Source of the DNA: Gemmatimonadota bacterium
GTDB lineage: Bacteria > Latescibacterota > UBA2968 > UBA8231
Direction: 5' to 3'
Assembly: GCA_002712305.1 (NCBI GenBank)
Contig: PATE01000102.1
Span: forward strand, 1 to 55,090
Length of the DNA: 55,090 nucleotides
Shown: piece after piece, positions 1-8,898 of the stretch
Numbering within the stretch: position 1 is the first letter of the stretch
How the letters are laid out: each line of letters opens with the position of its first letter
Notes under the pieces: model-generated
What the model was told of the DNA's origin: nothing
What the model saw: only the letters and a program-made list of their open reading frames with translations
The model's database searches: none
Translations under genes and position numbers: made by a program

Positions 1-303
1 GGTCACCAGGTCCGGACGATTCCACACACACCACCATGCGGTTCGCAGGGCTGCCGCTGCGAAGGCGATGAGTTTGCCGGTGGCACCCACCTGAGGTGTC
101 AGAAAGCGGCGCGTGGTCACCGGATGTTCGGCGTCGAATTCACGATCCCCTTCGAAGGCGGGGGCGAGGATCGTACATCCCTCGTGTCCGGCAAGTCGCC
201 ATAAGCGGCCCAGAACGTTGGCGATGCCACCGACGATGGGCGGATAGTCGAAGGTGAGCAGGAGCGATCGCTGTACAGGCGGATCAGCAGCGGGCTCGTT
301 CAT
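1..303 (-). CDS. Glycosyltransferase family 4-type, N-terminal fragment (runs off the window)
   Basis: Reading on the minus strand from an ATG at 303 gives 101 residues that continue past base 1. The start reads MNEPAADPPVQRSLLLTFDY and is followed by PPIVGGIANVLGRLW. A beta strand, then DYPPxxGGIAxxxxxL, is the usual N-terminal signature of GT-B family 4 glycosyltransferases, where the Gly-Gly loop lies in the sugar-acceptor domain. The catalytic C-terminal half is outside the window, so donor and acceptor cannot be named. Its ATG overlaps the stop of the response regulator (ATGA, 300-303), which implies translational coupling. A hydrophobic stretch near residues 80-95 (LIAFAAAALRTAWWCVW) fits the usual membrane-facing helix. 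The family call rests on this motif only. Confidence 0.7.
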   Translation of the reverse strand, partial: MNEPAADPPVQRSLLLTFDYPPIVGGIANVLGRLWRLAGHEGCTILAPAFEGDREFDAEHPVTTRRFLTPQVGATGKLIAFAAAALRTAWWCVWNRPDLVT

Positions 304-719
304 GGGCTGTCGAGGATCTCTCGGACACGACCGACAAGACTCTGCAGAGAGAAGGGTTTCTCCATCAGTTCGTCGGCCCCTTCGAAGTCATCGAGTCCAG
401 CGGTAACACCTGTGATGATGACGATGCGAACATGAGACTGCCCGGCACGCAACTGATTGAGGACTTCCCGGCCCGACATTCTCGGCATGGAGTGGTCGAG
501 AAGAACCAGATGGATTTCCTCCTCATTCCGTTCGAAGGTCTCCAAGCCGCTTTCGCCGTCTTCGGCTTCCAGCACGGTGTAACCCCGGCGTCTGAGCATG
601 CGAGCCGCCGTGCTGCGGACCATCTTCTCATCATCGATGATGAGGATGGTCTCGTCTCCCCCTGGAAGCTGCTGGGGTGGCGTCGTTGTCAAAGGTTGCT
701 CCATCTGGGCAACGGTCAT
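300..719 (-). CDS. Single-domain response regulator (CheY-like receiver)
   Basis: About 139 residues with all receiver landmarks: the acidic pair in ILIIDDEKMV, the phospho-acceptor Asp in HLVLLDHSMPRMSG, the conserved Thr in IVIITG and the Lys in MEKPFS. There is no output domain, so it probably works by protein contact or as a phosphorelay intermediate. A proline-rich 20-residue N-terminal tail precedes the domain. I chose the ATG at 719 over a TTG at 725 because 719 overlaps the stop of the upstream PAS frame (ATGA, 716-719). It is coupled in turn to the glycosyltransferase downstream. The PAS protein next to it is the obvious sensor partner, but no histidine kinase core is visible in the window. 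Confidence 0.9.
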   Translation of the reverse strand: MTVAQMEQPLTTTPPQQLPGGDETILIIDDEKMVRSTAARMLRRRGYTVLEAEDGESGLETFERNEEEIHLVLLDHSMPRMSGREVLNQLRAGQSHVRIVIITGVTAGLDDFEGADELMEKPFSLQSLVGRVREILDSP

Positions 720-1186
720 GGGCAAATACCCGGTACCTGCAGTCGCTCAGCCTGGGCGACACGTTCGGTGATTTCTTCGCGTACGATGATCGCCCCGGCC
801 CGTTCAGGCAGAAGGATGACACGCACCTCGTGAAGCACGAGGGTGCCCTCCTTCGATTCCGTTCCCGAAAGCAGGGGCGATGGCATCTCCAGGTCGTCGG
901 CCTACGAGGCCAGGGCCTGCTCGACCATGGCTTTCGGTAGAATGGGGTCATTGTCATCGGGGGCGACATCCCAAACAGGACGGCCGATGAGAGCGTCAGT
1001 ACTGGCCGATTCCTCCGTCTTGGTCGCTGCTGCCAGATAGGCGTCGTTCACGTCGACGATCGTCCCACGTGAGTCGATCAGGATTGCCGGCAACGGCAAT
1101 ACGGAAAAGACGGAACTGTAGTCAAACACGTCAGTCGGCCCCTCGAAAAGGGGCGCGAAGAGTGGCGGTGCGGCGGGCGGGTTCAT
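716..1186 (-). pseudogene. PAS-domain sensor protein interrupted by an in-frame amber codon
   Basis: From an ATG at 1186 (or a GTG at 1128) the frame encodes a PAS domain: LPLPAILIDSRGTIVDVND, then a Val-Trp-Asp-Val region. It stops at TAG (902-904) after MVEQALAS. The same frame reads on with plausible PAS sequence (TLVLHEVRVILLPERAGA, then IIVREEITERVAQAERLQ) down to a TGA at 716-718 that overlaps the response-regulator ATG. The intact coupling and the unbroken homology on both sides point to one gene with a point nonsense change; CAG to TAG is one route. TAG ends other genes here (for example 41956-41958), so recoding is unlikely. The ATG at 1186 would overlap the metallophosphoesterase by 56 bases; the GTG at 1128 avoids that. 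No kinase domain follows. Confidence 0.7.
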
Positions 1187-2246
1187 ACCAGCCCTGTGGT
1201 GCGTGATCGGAGGTGTGTAGATAACATTCGATGGCGACTTGGCTGCTGCCCTCGGTAAAGGTGAACAACCGGCTCATGGGCATCGTCGTCAGTCCCGCAT
1301 GATACTTCGTCACGGCCGAGCAATTGACGAAGGTTGTTCCCCACTTCTGCTCAACATGGGACCGGCCACCATGGGTGTCGTCCGGATGCGTATGGGTATG
1401 GGAGCCGAGCCACAGGTCGGTTGCGCCGGGATGGGCGGCAAGATACCCCTCGAAGGCCTGCGCGTCCGGTTTTCCATCGACGAAGTAGAGATAACTGGCC
1501 CCCTCAGGGCCACCGGCGGGGAAGTAGCCGTGGTAGTGGCTGACCCAGTTGCCATCTTCGTCCTTGCGGAAGCCCTCCCAGGGGCCCGACGCAACGGTTG
1601 TCTCCTTGAGCATGTGATGGTGTGCCGTGATGACGATCTCGTCTTCGGCGACCGACTCGACATGTTGTTGCCACCAGTCAAAGGTCTCGCCCGTGACGGC
1701 GCCTGCAGGGTATCCGCCTCGCACGGCGCGGCCCACAGGTGGCCCACCGTCGTTTCGGTCGCTCATCATCAGGATGCGGATGTTGCCCACACGGAAGTGG
1801 TAACGCTCCCACGTCCCATCGATCGCAAAGGGTCGTCGCTGGGCATCGACGCCAGAGTATTCGGTCGAGATGCCTTCCGGATCGACCCACTTCCGAAACC
1901 ACCACTGACACTCCTCGTCGGGACCAGAGGCGTCGTGATTGCCGATGATGTTGTAGAAGTGCTCACGTCGATGTCGGGTGGCTGCGGCGAACTGCCGCAC
2001 AACCTCTTCGCCTTCCTCATCGTCCGGCGATCCCTGATTGCCGGACAGGTCACCCAGATGAAGGGCAATATCCCACTCGAAGGGCGGTCCTCCTTCGTCG
2101 CCGCCCTGCTCCGACTGGCGGATGGCCGTGGCCAGACTCTCACGGCCGTCGCGTCGCAGGTCTGTTCCCACGTGGGAACAGCCCATGACCCACAATCTGA
2201 ATTGACGCGTCTCCTCTGCCATGGGAGCAAATGATAACCTTCGCAT
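1131..2246 (-). CDS. Calcineurin-like metallophosphoesterase
   Basis: 371 residues with the ordered metal-ligand blocks of the calcineurin-like superfamily: GCSHVGTD near residue 23 (in place of the usual DxH), HLGDLSG near 63, IIGNHDASG near 100, TAHHHM near 210 and WLGSHTHTH near 280. No signal peptide is seen, so it is probably cytoplasmic. Substrates in this superfamily range from phosphoproteins to cyclic nucleotides and cannot be fixed from sequence. The ATG at 2222 (MAEETRQF) is an equally plausible start. The gene opens a minus-strand set with the PAS gene, response regulator and glycosyltransferase, and diverges from the M16 protease across a 72-base gap in which no clear promoter is seen. 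Confidence 0.85.
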   Translation of the reverse strand: MRRLSFAPMAEETRQFRLWVMGCSHVGTDLRRDGRESLATAIRQSEQGGDEGGPPFEWDIALHLGDLSGNQGSPDDEEGEEVVRQFAAATRHRREHFYNIIGNHDASGPDEECQWWFRKWVDPEGISTEYSGVDAQRRPFAIDGTWERYHFRVGNIRILMMSDRNDGGPPVGRAVRGGYPAGAVTGETFDWWQQHVESVAEDEIVITAHHHMLKETTVASGPWEGFRKDEDGNWVSHYHGYFPAGGPEGASYLYFVDGKPDAQAFEGYLAAHPGATDLWLGSHTHTHPDDTHGGRSHVEQKWGTTFVNCSAVTKYHAGLTTMPMSRLFTFTEGSSQVAIECYLHTSDHAPQGWYEPARRTATLRAPFRGAD

Positions 2247-2318
2247 TGCCGGACGCCAGCAGGAACCTCAAGTTATCAGTCGTCAGCTCCAGCTGACCTA
2301 TGAATTGCCGACTCTGTT

Positions 2319-5204
2319 ATGAGGACTCTAATGCCACGATCAACACGCTGTCGCCTTCTCTCGCTGCTTGCTACGTCGTGCCTGCTGGCGGGTCTCGTAT
2401 CCTGCGCACCGTCGGCGCCGCCGCCACAGGCTGCAGAGCCCCCTGCCGTGGCGCTGCCCAAAGACCCCAATGTGCGCACCGGCACCCTCGCCAATGGCAT
2501 GCGCTACGTCATCCGCCACAACGAGAAGCCGGAACAGCGTCTCGAATTGCGCCTCGTCGTCGATGTGGGATCTGTTCTTGAGCACGATTCCGAACAGGGG
2601 CTGGCACACTTCGCCGAGCACATGGCCTTCAATGGGACGGCCAATTTCGAAAAGCAGGAACTGATCGACTATCTCGAGTCGATTGGTATGCGCTTCGGTG
2701 CCGATGTGAATGCCTATACATCCTTCGACGAGACGGTCTATATGTTGACGGTCCCCACCGACAGCATGGACGTCGTCACCACCGCCTTCCAAATCCTGCA
2801 GGACTGGGCACAGGCGGTGAGCTTCGACGCGGAGGAGATCGACAAGGAGAGAGGCGTCGTCATCGAAGAGTGGCGAAGTCGGCGCGGTGCAGGACAACGG
2901 ATGCAGGACGAGCAGCTGCCGATCCTGTTGCACGAGTCGCTCTATGCAGATCGTTTGCCGATCGGCACTGTGGAGAATCTCGAGTCCTTTCCGCACGATA
3001 CGCTGCGCGCGTTCTACAAACGCTGGTATCGCCCGGATCTGATGAGCATCGTCGCCGTGGGTGATCTGGCCCCCGATCTGCTGGACAGTCTCATCCGCTC
3101 CACCTTTGATCCATTGCAGGCTCAGGATGATCCCGAAGAGCGGGTCTACCATCCCGTACCCGATCACCCTCAAACCCTGTTTGCCATCGCCACCGATCCC
3201 GAGGCTACGAGCAACGTCGTCTACATCTATTCGAAACAGGACGTGAGAGAAGACTCGACGGCCGATGCTTATCGACGCTCGATCATGGAGTCCCTCTATC
3301 ACGGCATGGTCAACCAGCGTCTCTACGAGCTCACTCAAGAGGCAGATCCCGAGTTCCTCGGTGGGGGGTCAGGCCAGGGCCGCTGGCTGCGGACGAAGGA
3401 GTTCACCTATCTCGGTGCGGCCGTACAGAACAACGGCTTCAACAGGGGGCTCGAGGCGCTGTTGAGAGAGGCGGCCAGGGTCCGACGACACGGATTCACG
3501 GCGACAGAACTGGCACGGCAAAAGACACAGAAGCTCCGCTCCATGGAACAGATGGCACGGGAATACGACAAGACAGAGTCTGCTCGCTTTGCCTCGGAAT
3601 ATGTGCGTCACGTCCTGGAGGGTGAACCGATCCCCGGCATTGCCCGTGAACTCGAACTGCATCAGGAACTGCTGCCGACCATCTCTCTGGAGGACATCAA
3701 CGCTCTCGCGCGTCGAGCCGTGCGAACCGACAATCGCGTGATCACGATCAGCGCACCCGAAGCTGATCAGATCATCGTTCCCGATGAGACCGAACTGCTG
3801 ACCGCCTTCGATGTCGTCAATACCATGGAGATCGAGCCCTACGTCGACGCCGCCGCTGACCGACCCCTGCTGCCGAATGAACCGGTGGCCGGAACCGTCG
3901 TGGCACGCAACTCCATCCCGGAATTGGGCGTCACGAGATGGACACTCAGCAATGGGGTTCAGGTGACGCTGAAGCCGACGGACTTCAAGAATGACCAGAT
4001 CCTGTTCAGCTCGTACAGCCTCGGCGGACACTCCCTCGTAGACGACGCCGACTACATGGCAGCGAACACGGCAACGTCCTCCGTCACACAGGGCGGGATT
4101 GGTAATTTCGACCAGATCGAATTGGGCAAATGGTTGGCAGGGAAAGTGGTCAGTGTCAGCCCCTATATCTCACAGCTGGACGAAGGTGTGTCCGGATCGG
4201 CGTCACCGGAAGACGTGGAAACGATGTTCCAGCTGATCTACGCCTATGTCACGGCGCCGAGGCCTGATACGAGCGCCTACGCTTCGTACATGACACGGCT
4301 CCATGCTGCCATCGAGAATCGCAGTTCGCAACCTGAAGTAGCCTATTCTGACACGATCCAGGCGACCATGTCGCAGCATCACCATCGGGCCCGTCCGTGG
4401 ACCCTCGAACTGCTCGAGGAGATGGATCTGGAACGCTCGACTGCGATCTACCGCGACCGCTTCGCTAACGCAGGAGACTTCCACTTCTACTTCGTCGGCA
4501 ATTTCACCCCAGAGGATATAGAGCCCCTCGTCACCCTGTATCTGGGAGGCCTGCCCACCACGGGTCGCCAGGAGACATGGCGCGACATCGACATGGATCC
4601 ACCCGACCAGATCGTGGAAAAGACGGTTCGGCGGGGGGTCGCGCCCAAGGCGCGGACCCGACTGGTGTTCACCGGTAATTTCGATTTCGGGAACCGGCGC
4701 GACCGGCTGCACATCGAGACCATGGCAGAGGCATTCCAGATCAAATTGAGGGAGATTGTGCGTGAAGATATGGGGGGCACCTATGGTGTCGGTGTCCGAG
4801 CCTCGACCAACCATTACCCCGATGAGACGTACCGGATCACGATCAACTTTGGCTGCGATCCCGAGCGCGTGGAGGAGTTGACGGAGGCCGTCTTCGTACA
4901 GATCGACTCGGTCCGTGATGTGGGGCTCGATTCTACGTATGTGGACAAGGTGAAGGAGATTCGCCGCCGTGAGCACGAAGTGAATTTGAAGGAGAACGGT
5001 TGGTGGCTCAGTGTTCTCGAGTGGGTGGATTATCACGATGTGGATCCAGCGGTCATCCTCGATGAGTCGATCGTCGAGGCGCTGACCCCCGAGGACGTCC
5101 AGGTCGCGGCCGAGCGCTGGTTCGACAAGAGCCGCTACGCGCGTTTCGTCCTGCTGCCACAACCCGAGGACGAGACAGAGACGGCAACTGAGGACGGTTC
5201 ATGA
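2319..5204 (+). CDS. M16 family zinc metalloprotease (PqqL/insulinase type), lipoprotein
   Basis: 961 residues. The N-terminus is a lipoprotein signal ending in GLVSC, with Cys29 as the acylation site, followed by a Pro/Ala-rich linker. The catalytic half carries the inverted zinc motif HFAEH (His97, Glu100, His101), and Glu177 in DKERGVVIEEW sits 76 residues after His101, the expected third ligand. A second inactive M16 lobe follows (residues about 530-950), as in two-lobed M16B enzymes. It probably degrades peptides on the periplasmic face of a membrane. An ATG at 2331 would leave the signal peptide intact. Its last codons overlap the sialidase start (ATGA, 5201-5204), so the two are co-translated. 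Confidence 0.92.
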   Translation: MRTLMPRSTRCRLLSLLATSCLLAGLVSCAPSAPPPQAAEPPAVALPKDPNVRTGTLANGMRYVIRHNEKPEQRLELRLVVDVGSVLEHDSEQGLAHFAEHMAFNGTANFEKQELIDYLESIGMRFGADVNAYTSFDETVYMLTVPTDSMDVVTTAFQILQDWAQAVSFDAEEIDKERGVVIEEWRSRRGAGQRMQDEQLPILLHESLYADRLPIGTVENLESFPHDTLRAFYKRWYRPDLMSIVAVGDLAPDLLDSLIRSTFDPLQAQDDPEERVYHPVPDHPQTLFAIATDPEATSNVVYIYSKQDVREDSTADAYRRSIMESLYHGMVNQRLYELTQEADPEFLGGGSGQGRWLRTKEFTYLGAAVQNNGFNRGLEALLREAARVRRHGFTATELARQKTQKLRSMEQMAREYDKTESARFASEYVRHVLEGEPIPGIARELELHQELLPTISLEDINALARRAVRTDNRVITISAPEADQIIVPDETELLTAFDVVNTMEIEPYVDAAADRPLLPNEPVAGTVVARNSIPELGVTRWTLSNGVQVTLKPTDFKNDQILFSSYSLGGHSLVDDADYMAANTATSSVTQGGIGNFDQIELGKWLAGKVVSVSPYISQLDEGVSGSASPEDVETMFQLIYAYVTAPRPDTSAYASYMTRLHAAIENRSSQPEVAYSDTIQATMSQHHHRARPWTLELLEEMDLERSTAIYRDRFANAGDFHFYFVGNFTPEDIEPLVTLYLGGLPTTGRQETWRDIDMDPPDQIVEKTVRRGVAPKARTRLVFTGNFDFGNRRDRLHIETMAEAFQIKLREIVREDMGGTYGVGVRASTNHYPDETYRITINFGCDPERVEELTEAVFVQIDSVRDVGLDSTYVDKVKEIRRREHEVNLKENGWWLSVLEWVDYHDVDPAVILDESIVEALTPEDVQVAAERWFDKSRYARFVLLPQPEDETETATEDGS

Positions 5205-6256
5205 GTCTCGAACAGCGCGAGCTGTTCATCGCCGGCGAGGGTGGGTATCACACCTATCGCATCCCGGTGCTTGCGGTGACTTCGACCGGTCGCATTCTGG
5301 CCTTCTGTGAAGGAAGACGTGATTCTCGATCGGATAGCGGCCAGATCGATCTGTTGCTTCGCCACAGCGACGATGAGGGAGTGACCTGGTCGGATGTACT
5401 CGTCGTGGCCACAGAACCGGAGATGACCAGCGGCAATCCGTGTCCCGTTGTCGACCGGACGACGGGCCGGATCCTGCTGCCTTTCTGCAGGAATCTGGCC
5501 GACGGCCCCGAGTCGATGATCTGCGAGGGCAAGGCGCCACGCACGGTGTGGCTGACCCACTCAGATGACGACGGTCTCACCTGGTCTGTGCCACGTGAGA
5601 TCACGGAGCAGACGAAGGATCCAACCTGGACGTGGTATGCCACCGGTCCCTGTCACGGGATCCAACTGACGTCGGGCAGACTGGTGGTTCCCTGTGATCA
5701 CATGGTCGGGGTCTATCACGATCGTCAGCGAGATCCCTATCACTCACACGTGATCATCTCCGATGACGGGGGCGATTCGTGGCGCATCGGTGGTGTCGTT
5801 GAAGAGGGGACGAATGAGTGTGCCGTCGCCGAACTGGCGGATCACTCGCTGTACATCAACTGTCGAAACTATCGGGGTGAGAAGCGCCGCGCGGCAGCGC
5901 GCAGCAGGGATGGTGGCGACAGCTTCGAGGCTCGCTTCTGGGTCGACGATCACCCCGAACCGATCTGTCAGGGAGCCCTGACGAGTCTGTCCGACGAGCA
6001 CGGGCCGGGAGATCGCTTGCTGTTTTCGAACCCGTCCAGTCAGCAGGCCAGGGAGCGACTGACGATCCGCCGAAGTGAAGATGGCGGGCAGACGTGGCCA
6101 ACAGCACGCTGCCTGTACGAAGGGCCCTCTGCCTACAGCGATCTCGCCATCACCAGCGGTGACACGGCGCTGTGTCTATACGAACGGGGAGCCGATGCCG
6201 CCTATGAGACACTCACCCTGGCGCGGTTCGACGAAGTTTGGCTGGAAGGCGAGTGA
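5201..6256 (+). CDS. Sialidase-family exo-glycosidase (BNR/Asp-box propeller)
   Basis: 351 residues. The N-terminal YHTYRIPVLA corresponds to the F/YRIP motif that supplies the first arginine of the sialidase triad, followed by GRILAFCEGRRD. Five Asp boxes mark the propeller blades: SDDEGVTWSD, SDDDGLTWSV, SDDGGDSWRI, SRDGGDSFEA and SEDGGQTWPT. No signal peptide is visible, unusual for a sialidase acting on external glycans, so a cytoplasmic or non-classical location is possible. Many bacterial members of this family act on substrates other than sialic acid. It is coupled to the M16 lipoprotein by a 4-base overlap. Confidence 0.88.
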   Translation: MSLEQRELFIAGEGGYHTYRIPVLAVTSTGRILAFCEGRRDSRSDSGQIDLLLRHSDDEGVTWSDVLVVATEPEMTSGNPCPVVDRTTGRILLPFCRNLADGPESMICEGKAPRTVWLTHSDDDGLTWSVPREITEQTKDPTWTWYATGPCHGIQLTSGRLVVPCDHMVGVYHDRQRDPYHSHVIISDDGGDSWRIGGVVEEGTNECAVAELADHSLYINCRNYRGEKRRAAARSRDGGDSFEARFWVDDHPEPICQGALTSLSDEHGPGDRLLFSNPSSQQARERLTIRRSEDGGQTWPTARCLYEGPSAYSDLAITSGDTALCLYERGADAAYETLTLARFDEVWLEGE

Positions 6257-6280
6257 GTTCGGACACCGATTCTAGCGCAG

Positions 6281-7126
6281 TTGGCCAGGCGTCTGGCCTG
6301 CCACGGGCTGATCAGCCCGGTGGACGGCGAAGAGGGTTACGTCGAATTGTTCCGTCGTCTTCAGCCGGTACCACCCATGGCCAATTCCTACCCGGGGTCG
6401 CCGCCACGACTCAACGATCGTCAGCAAGCTGTGCTGCGTGCCTTCGAGGTGTCGGGGCCGCTGTCTCCAAAACAGCTCCGTGAGCAGTCGGGGCTCGACT
6501 ATCGGCCTCTCATGGCGGCGGTCAATCGCTTGGAGGAAGCTTTCCTCGTCTGCGAGGACCAAACCGATGATTCGTGGGATCGGCCCCTCCATCTGTTCGA
6601 GCGCGAATGGCCAGACGCCCAAACCGAAGACACCGACCCCTTCGAAGCAAAGGCGCAGGTGCTGCTGCGGTGGGCCCTGACTTATCACCACGTAACGGCG
6701 GAGCAGGCTGCCTCGCTCACCGGTTGGCCCAAACGACAGCTGGCGAGTCTGTTGTCTGCCCTGCATGAACGGGGCGAACTTCAGATCCTTGAAACGTCAC
6801 CCGTCAGCTATCGCCTCCAGCACCTGCTGGATCTGATCGGCCGTCGTCATCGACCATACGCCCTCCCGCACCCTCTGTATCACCAGGCGTTTGCTCTCCT
6901 GGTACTTCCGCTCGGTGATATCGCGGGCGACGCCATGGGTACCGACATAGTCGGTCCCACGATAGAGGCCATGGGCGGAGAAGGAGAAATGGCGCACGTC
7001 CATTTCTACATCGCGTATCACGCCACCGCGGGATCGCAGGCGCACCTCCATACGGCGAGCAGCTCGGTCTCCTGTGCGTCGCTCGTGGAAGGCGCGACCC
7101 ACGCGGTCGATGTCTTCCGGATGTAA
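6281..7126 (+). pseudogene. Winged-helix AlkZ/YcaQ-like protein, 3'-truncated
   Basis: The frame starts at a TTG (6281) just after the sialidase stop. Its first 175 or so residues read like the AlkZ/YcaQ (HTH_42) DNA-glycosylase-like family: SGPLSPKQLREQSGL as a helix-turn-helix, then VNRLEEAFLVCED, DRPLHLFEREWP, QVLLRWALTYHHVTAEQAA and LLSALHERGELQIL. After about residue 172 (base 6797) the plus frame stops looking like protein, because the opposite strand carries the PAS gene from there to 7366. The frame stays open to 7126 only through high GC. Family members are usually 350-400 residues, so half of the domain is missing. I read it as a gene cut at the junction described in the findings. 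The start is weak, with no good ribosome site. Confidence 0.5.
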
Positions 7127-7366
7127 CACGTCGGTGTAGCGACGCTCGATCACCTCATCCGGCGAATACCCGAGTAGATGACCGATTTCGCTGTTGGCGG
7201 AAATGAATCGACTGTCCGGATCCAGGACATAGATGAAGTCGGACGAGCCCTCCACCGGGGCTCGATACCGGGCCTCGGACAGAGCCAGTTCCTGAAGGGC
7301 AGCCGAATCGGGCTGCAGAGCGCCAGCATCGTCGGCGTCAGGTTTTCTGTCGGGAGGGGCGCTCAT
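6797..7366 (-). CDS. PAS-domain protein, truncated at its C-terminus
   Basis: 189 residues. A short polar leader is followed by a complete PAS/PAC unit: YVLDPDSRFISANSEIGHLL, GYSPDEVIERRYTDVLHPED, and a PAC end GTHGVARDITERK. After this comes RLVIQRVREGVWSM and TTADQIQQVLEAIADG, then a stop. In related PAS proteins such a linker leads into a GAF, kinase or phosphatase domain, which is absent here. Its stop (6797-6799) falls where the convergent AlkZ-like frame loses its own similarity, so both genes seem to have lost their 3' ends in one event. Without an output domain it is probably non-functional or acts only as a ligand-binding partner. Confidence 0.7.
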   Translation of the reverse strand: MSAPPDRKPDADDAGALQPDSAALQELALSEARYRAPVEGSSDFIYVLDPDSRFISANSEIGHLLGYSPDEVIERRYTDVLHPEDIDRVGRAFHERRTGDRAARRMEVRLRSRGGVIRDVEMDVRHFSFSAHGLYRGTDYVGTHGVARDITERKYQESKRLVIQRVREGVWSMTTADQIQQVLEAIADG

Positions 7367-7479
7367 ATCGGAGGGGTCCGAGAAGAGGAGAGGTTCGTAG
7401 AACTCGGCTCAGAATCTCATGTAGATTAAGTAAAAATAGTTAGATAGGACGTGTGTCTAAACTCAAGTTGGGTCCGATC

Positions 7480-8826
7480 TCAGGCTGACAGCTCCAACGC
7501 CTCGTCCGCCCAGGTCTCGAGGCAACCCAATTCTGCCGCCAGATCGAGGATCGTATACCGGGCACGGATGTGTCTTGCCTGCACGATGGCTCGGCGGGCA
7601 CGCGCTCGATCGACACCAAGTTCAGCGAACGTGACGGGAGCGCCCGCTTCGGCGAGGGAGCGGCGTAGGACCGACGCGGGAATCAGCTGGTCCTTCACGA
7701 GGCTGAGGTGCTCCGTCGTCGCGAAACGCCGCAGCCGCTCGACGATCTGGTGATTGCTGAGGTTGTCGCCCAGTCGAGCAGTAGGTTGAACGGCGGGCCA
7801 CAGGGGGCCGAAACTCTGGCTGATGTGGTCGGAATCGGCCGACCATGGCGCCTGGCGCGCCAGCTTGTCGATCTCCAGTCGAGGACGATCGACCTCGAGA
7901 AGTCGCTCATACAGGTGGGCGATCGTGATCGTTGCCACGGCGACCTGGCGACCGTGGAGATCGTGGCTCGCGCCCCAGGCGTAGTGCTCCATGTCGAGGT
8001 AGTGGGAGACGAGATGTTCAGCGCCACTTGAGGGTGCAGATGTCCCGGCCACATCCATGGCCAGTCCCGACAACAGCAGGCCCCCCATGAGTCGAATGGT
8101 TGCGGGTGCCTCTGCCCGGGCAAGTGCGGGCCCGATTCCCTCGATCATTTCGTCAGCGTCCCCCACCAGATTCAGCGCATCCGGGACGAAGGGAGTTCCG
8201 GTCAGGATGTGACTCAGGGCCCAGTCGGCGCAGCTGGTCGCACGAGATCGGAGATCACCATAACCGGCCCCTCTCATGGTCGCGGGTGCGGCGGCCAGCA
8301 CATCGCCGTCCACCAGGCATCCGCGAGGCGCCCGACAGGGGTGTGTCGTCTTGACACCCTCCACCAGCAAGGCCACCGATGCAGAGAGGTATCCATTCAT
8401 GGAAGGCGCGGTCGGAACCACGACGTAGGGCAGGTCGAGTTCATCACAGGCGGCTCGAGTTAAATCATTGATCGTACCCGATCCGACGGCGATGGCACCG
8501 GACACGCGCTGCTGCTGCAGGTCACTGCGCAGCATGGACACCTCCTGATTACCGGCGGTCACCTGGGTATGGCCGACGCGTGGCGACAGACGCAACACCT
8601 GGACGTCACCCGATAGATGCTGGTGCAAACGCTTTCCGGCGACACGCCAGGTCTGGCTATCACACACCAGCGCCCAGAGCCCGGGTGGAAGCCACTGCGA
8701 GAGGATCTCGCCAGCCGCATGTAGTACATCGCTGCCGATCTGCAGGCCAACACCACGCGATGCCACAAGCGCAGCGAGTCGGCGCTGCAGGGAATCTTCA
8801 TGGGCGACGGGTGACAAGGGCTCCAT
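7480..8826 (-). CDS. Glycerol-1-phosphate dehydrogenase-like protein (EgsA/AraM family)
   Basis: 448 residues from the ATG at 8826; a GTG at 8856 would add ten. It belongs to the iron/zinc-dependent dehydroquinate synthase-like fold. Diagnostic blocks are AIAVGSGTINDLTR (dinucleotide binding), VVPTAPSMNGYLS, GYGDLRSRATSCADW and the metal region GAEHLVSHYLDM, where further His ligands follow. The archaeal and AraM enzymes reduce dihydroxyacetone phosphate to sn-glycerol-1-phosphate with NAD(P)H. It is longer than typical AraM (about 390-400), with an extra C-terminal helical tail. It diverges from the sulfotransferase across 72 bases and faces the PAS gene across 113 bases in which I see no clear element. 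Confidence 0.85.
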   Translation of the reverse strand: MEPLSPVAHEDSLQRRLAALVASRGVGLQIGSDVLHAAGEILSQWLPPGLWALVCDSQTWRVAGKRLHQHLSGDVQVLRLSPRVGHTQVTAGNQEVSMLRSDLQQQRVSGAIAVGSGTINDLTRAACDELDLPYVVVPTAPSMNGYLSASVALLVEGVKTTHPCRAPRGCLVDGDVLAAAPATMRGAGYGDLRSRATSCADWALSHILTGTPFVPDALNLVGDADEMIEGIGPALARAEAPATIRLMGGLLLSGLAMDVAGTSAPSSGAEHLVSHYLDMEHYAWGASHDLHGRQVAVATITIAHLYERLLEVDRPRLEIDKLARQAPWSADSDHISQSFGPLWPAVQPTARLGDNLSNHQIVERLRRFATTEHLSLVKDQLIPASVLRRSLAEAGAPVTFAELGVDRARARRAIVQARHIRARYTILDLAAELGCLETWADEALELSA

Positions 8827-8898
8827 GTCTGATAACTTAAGGCTTCCTCGTTTCACGCTTCTTCGCGTCTTCTTCGTTCAGTTCATCGAAAGCACTCC

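Noticed and set aside
1239..2234. Plus-strand frame opposite the metallophosphoesterase
   Set aside because: It lacks any domain and mirrors the GC-driven third-position pattern of the real gene, whose metal motifs are clear.
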